A stretch of 16,520 bases of DNA from Gemmatimonadota bacterium (GTDB taxonomy: Bacteria > ARS69): assembly GCA_020431545.1 (NCBI GenBank), contig JAGQIB010000071.1, positions 1-16,520 on the forward strand, read 5' to 3'. The notes under the pieces were generated by a model that saw only the letters and a program-made list of their open reading frames with translations, was not told the DNA's origin and did no database searches. Below, in pieces: positions 15,863 to 16,520 of the stretch; position 1 is the first letter of the stretch; each line of letters begins with the position of its first letter. The position numbers and the translations under genes were made by a program.

Positions 15863-15891
15863 ACCCTAACCGGCGGCTCGAGCGGTGTCAA
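15863..15891 (-). promoter_or_regulatory. Sigma70-type promoter of the ComEC-like lipoprotein gene
   Basis: TTGACA (15886-15891) is followed after exactly 17 nt by TAGGGT (15863-15868), facing the lipoprotein gene. The -35 element overlaps the stop codon of the phosphatase gene at 15888-15890. A start near 15856 gives a leader of about 34 nt. Confidence 0.65.
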
Positions 15892-16520
15892 TCGGACCGG
15901 CTGCCGGCCGCCGCCGCGGAGTCCGCCGCCGTCGCCGGGTCGCCCCCCGCCTCCGCCGCGCCGCCGACCTCCAGCACCTCGCGCAGCCAGCGGCCGATCT
16001 CGTCGTGCCGGTGGATGCCGAGGACGGCCTCCGCGCCGCGCCCCCACGCGCGGATCGGCACGAGCTCGCCCGTGTGCCCGTGCACCTGGCTCGACGCGAG
16101 GTGGTCCTCGTACGCGATGAACGAGATGCCGAGCCGACGCGAGATCGCGTCGCCGAGCGCGGTGCGCCGGTCGTAGCCGCTCTCCGCCACGAGCAGGCGG
16201 TCGATGTCGCCGGAGGTGAGCCCGGTCTGCCGCGCGCCCTCGTCCAGCACCGGCAACGCCTTCGCTTCCAGCGCGCGCGGCGTGCCGCGCCACGGGCCCG
16301 AGAAGATGCGGGTCTCCATGCGCTCGACCGACATGCTCACCACGTCGAGGCTCTCCGGATGCGCCCACTCGAGGAACGCGGGACTGTCGGTGGCGTGGTC
16401 CGCGAGCAGGACCACGAGGGTGGAGTCGAGATCCACCTCGCCGAGGATCGCCGCGATCGCGCGGTCGAGCCGCAGGCCATCATGCGCGACGCTCGGGCCG
16501 TCGTGGTCGTGACACGCGGT
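15888..16520 (-). CDS. Alkaline phosphatase, C-terminal part (5' end outside window)
   Basis: The frame stays open from the window edge to a TGA at 15888, giving 210 residues of C-terminal sequence. Visible motifs are CHDHDGPSVAHDGLRLDRAI (3-22), LVVLLADHATD (35-45) and GHTGELVPIRAWGRGAEAVL (148-167). They correspond to the PhoA-type 'DHA...LDEAV', 'TADH' and 'HTG..v...ayGp.A' metal-binding segments, so the enzyme should be a zinc-dependent phosphomonoesterase, normally periplasmic. The last 25 residues (VGGAAEAGGDPATAADSAAA) are an alanine/glycine-rich tail not expected in the core fold. An internal GTG at 16436 could be mistaken for the start, but the homology extends upstream to the window edge. 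A different alkaline-phosphatase-superfamily enzyme cannot be excluded from the C-terminus alone. Confidence 0.75.
   Translation of the reverse strand, partial: TACHDHDGPSVAHDGLRLDRAIAAILGEVDLDSTLVVLLADHATDSPAFLEWAHPESLDVVSMSVERMETRIFSGPWRGTPRALEAKALPVLDEGARQTGLTSGDIDRLLVAESGYDRRTALGDAISRRLGISFIAYEDHLASSQVHGHTGELVPIRAWGRGAEAVLGIHRHDEIGRWLREVLEVGGAAEAGGDPATAADSAAAAGSRSD

Noticed and set aside
15823..16368. Upstream extension of the ComEC-like lipoprotein frame
   Set aside because: It overlaps the phosphatase gene in another frame; the lipobox, ribosome-binding site and promoter all support the start at 15822.
9114..16520. A phosphate-starvation (Pho) regulon linking an UgpB-like importer and alkaline phosphatase
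   Set aside because: The pairing is suggestive, but the genes are in separate units with EF-G and the lipoprotein between them, and I found no clear Pho-box repeats upstream of the importer.
1..16520. CRISPR arrays, tRNA or rRNA genes, insertion sequences, toxin-antitoxin or phage genes
   Set aside because: I saw no regularly spaced repeats, cloverleaf or rRNA-like sequence, transposase or integrase motifs, or small paired genes.

Overview
The window is a GC-rich bacterial chromosome segment with dense, operon-packed protein genes and short intergenic gaps. I see no rRNA, tRNA, CRISPR array, transposase or phage gene. Two PorV/FadL-like outer-membrane barrels, a large barrel ending in phenylalanine, two secreted lamin-tail-domain proteins with FlgD-like C-terminal domains, and two lipoprotein signal peptides point to a Gram-negative (diderm) organism. 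This mixture of families is typical of uncultured FCB-related lineages (Eisenbacteria/Krumholzibacteria-like). That placement is inference from protein style only.

Layout. (1) Positions 1-8842, minus strand: a five-gene operon read from 8842 down past position 1. In transcription order it holds a 506-aa lamin-tail/FlgD-domain protein, a 1097-aa lamin-tail protein with several OB-like modules and a FlgD-like end, a 300-aa PorV-like barrel, an 823-aa outer-membrane barrel with two helix-hairpin-helix segments at its N-terminus, and a second PorV-like barrel cut by the window edge. Genes 1/2 and 2/3 overlap by ATGA, and the later gaps are 10 and 17 nt. (2) Positions 8843-9113: a control region with a promoter, a 19-bp palindrome, a G-quadruplex motif and two hairpins. 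(3) Positions 9114-12223, minus strand: an UgpA-UgpE-UgpB-type ABC importer operon without an ATPase gene, behind a strong TTGACA-17-TATTCT promoter. (4) Positions 12438-14483, plus strand: a divergent EF-G paralog that lacks several hallmark motifs of translocase EF-G and resembles the EF-G2 (recycling) type. (5) Positions 14488-15822, minus strand: a lipoprotein with an FN3-like domain and a ComEC-type metallo-beta-lactamase domain. (6) Positions 15888-16520, minus strand: the C-terminal part of an alkaline phosphatase.

How the parts may work together. The 1-8842 operon looks like one secreted/outer-membrane module: two large exported proteins with FlgD/T9SS-like C-terminal domains next to two PorV-like barrels that could help them reach the cell surface, plus a barrel carrying DNA-binding-type hairpins. 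Lamin-tail domains, OB folds and helix-hairpin-helix motifs together suggest, but do not prove, handling of nucleic acid or another polymer at the cell surface. The nearby ComEC-like lipoprotein fits the known association of bacterial lamin-tail domains with membrane-associated metallo-beta-lactamase hydrolases. This operon is the best candidate here for an undescribed system. The ABC importer, EF-G paralog and phosphatase look like separate units.

Four promoter-like sites share one layout, TTGnCn - 17 or 18 nt - TAnnnT or a near match, which suggests ordinary housekeeping-sigma transcription.
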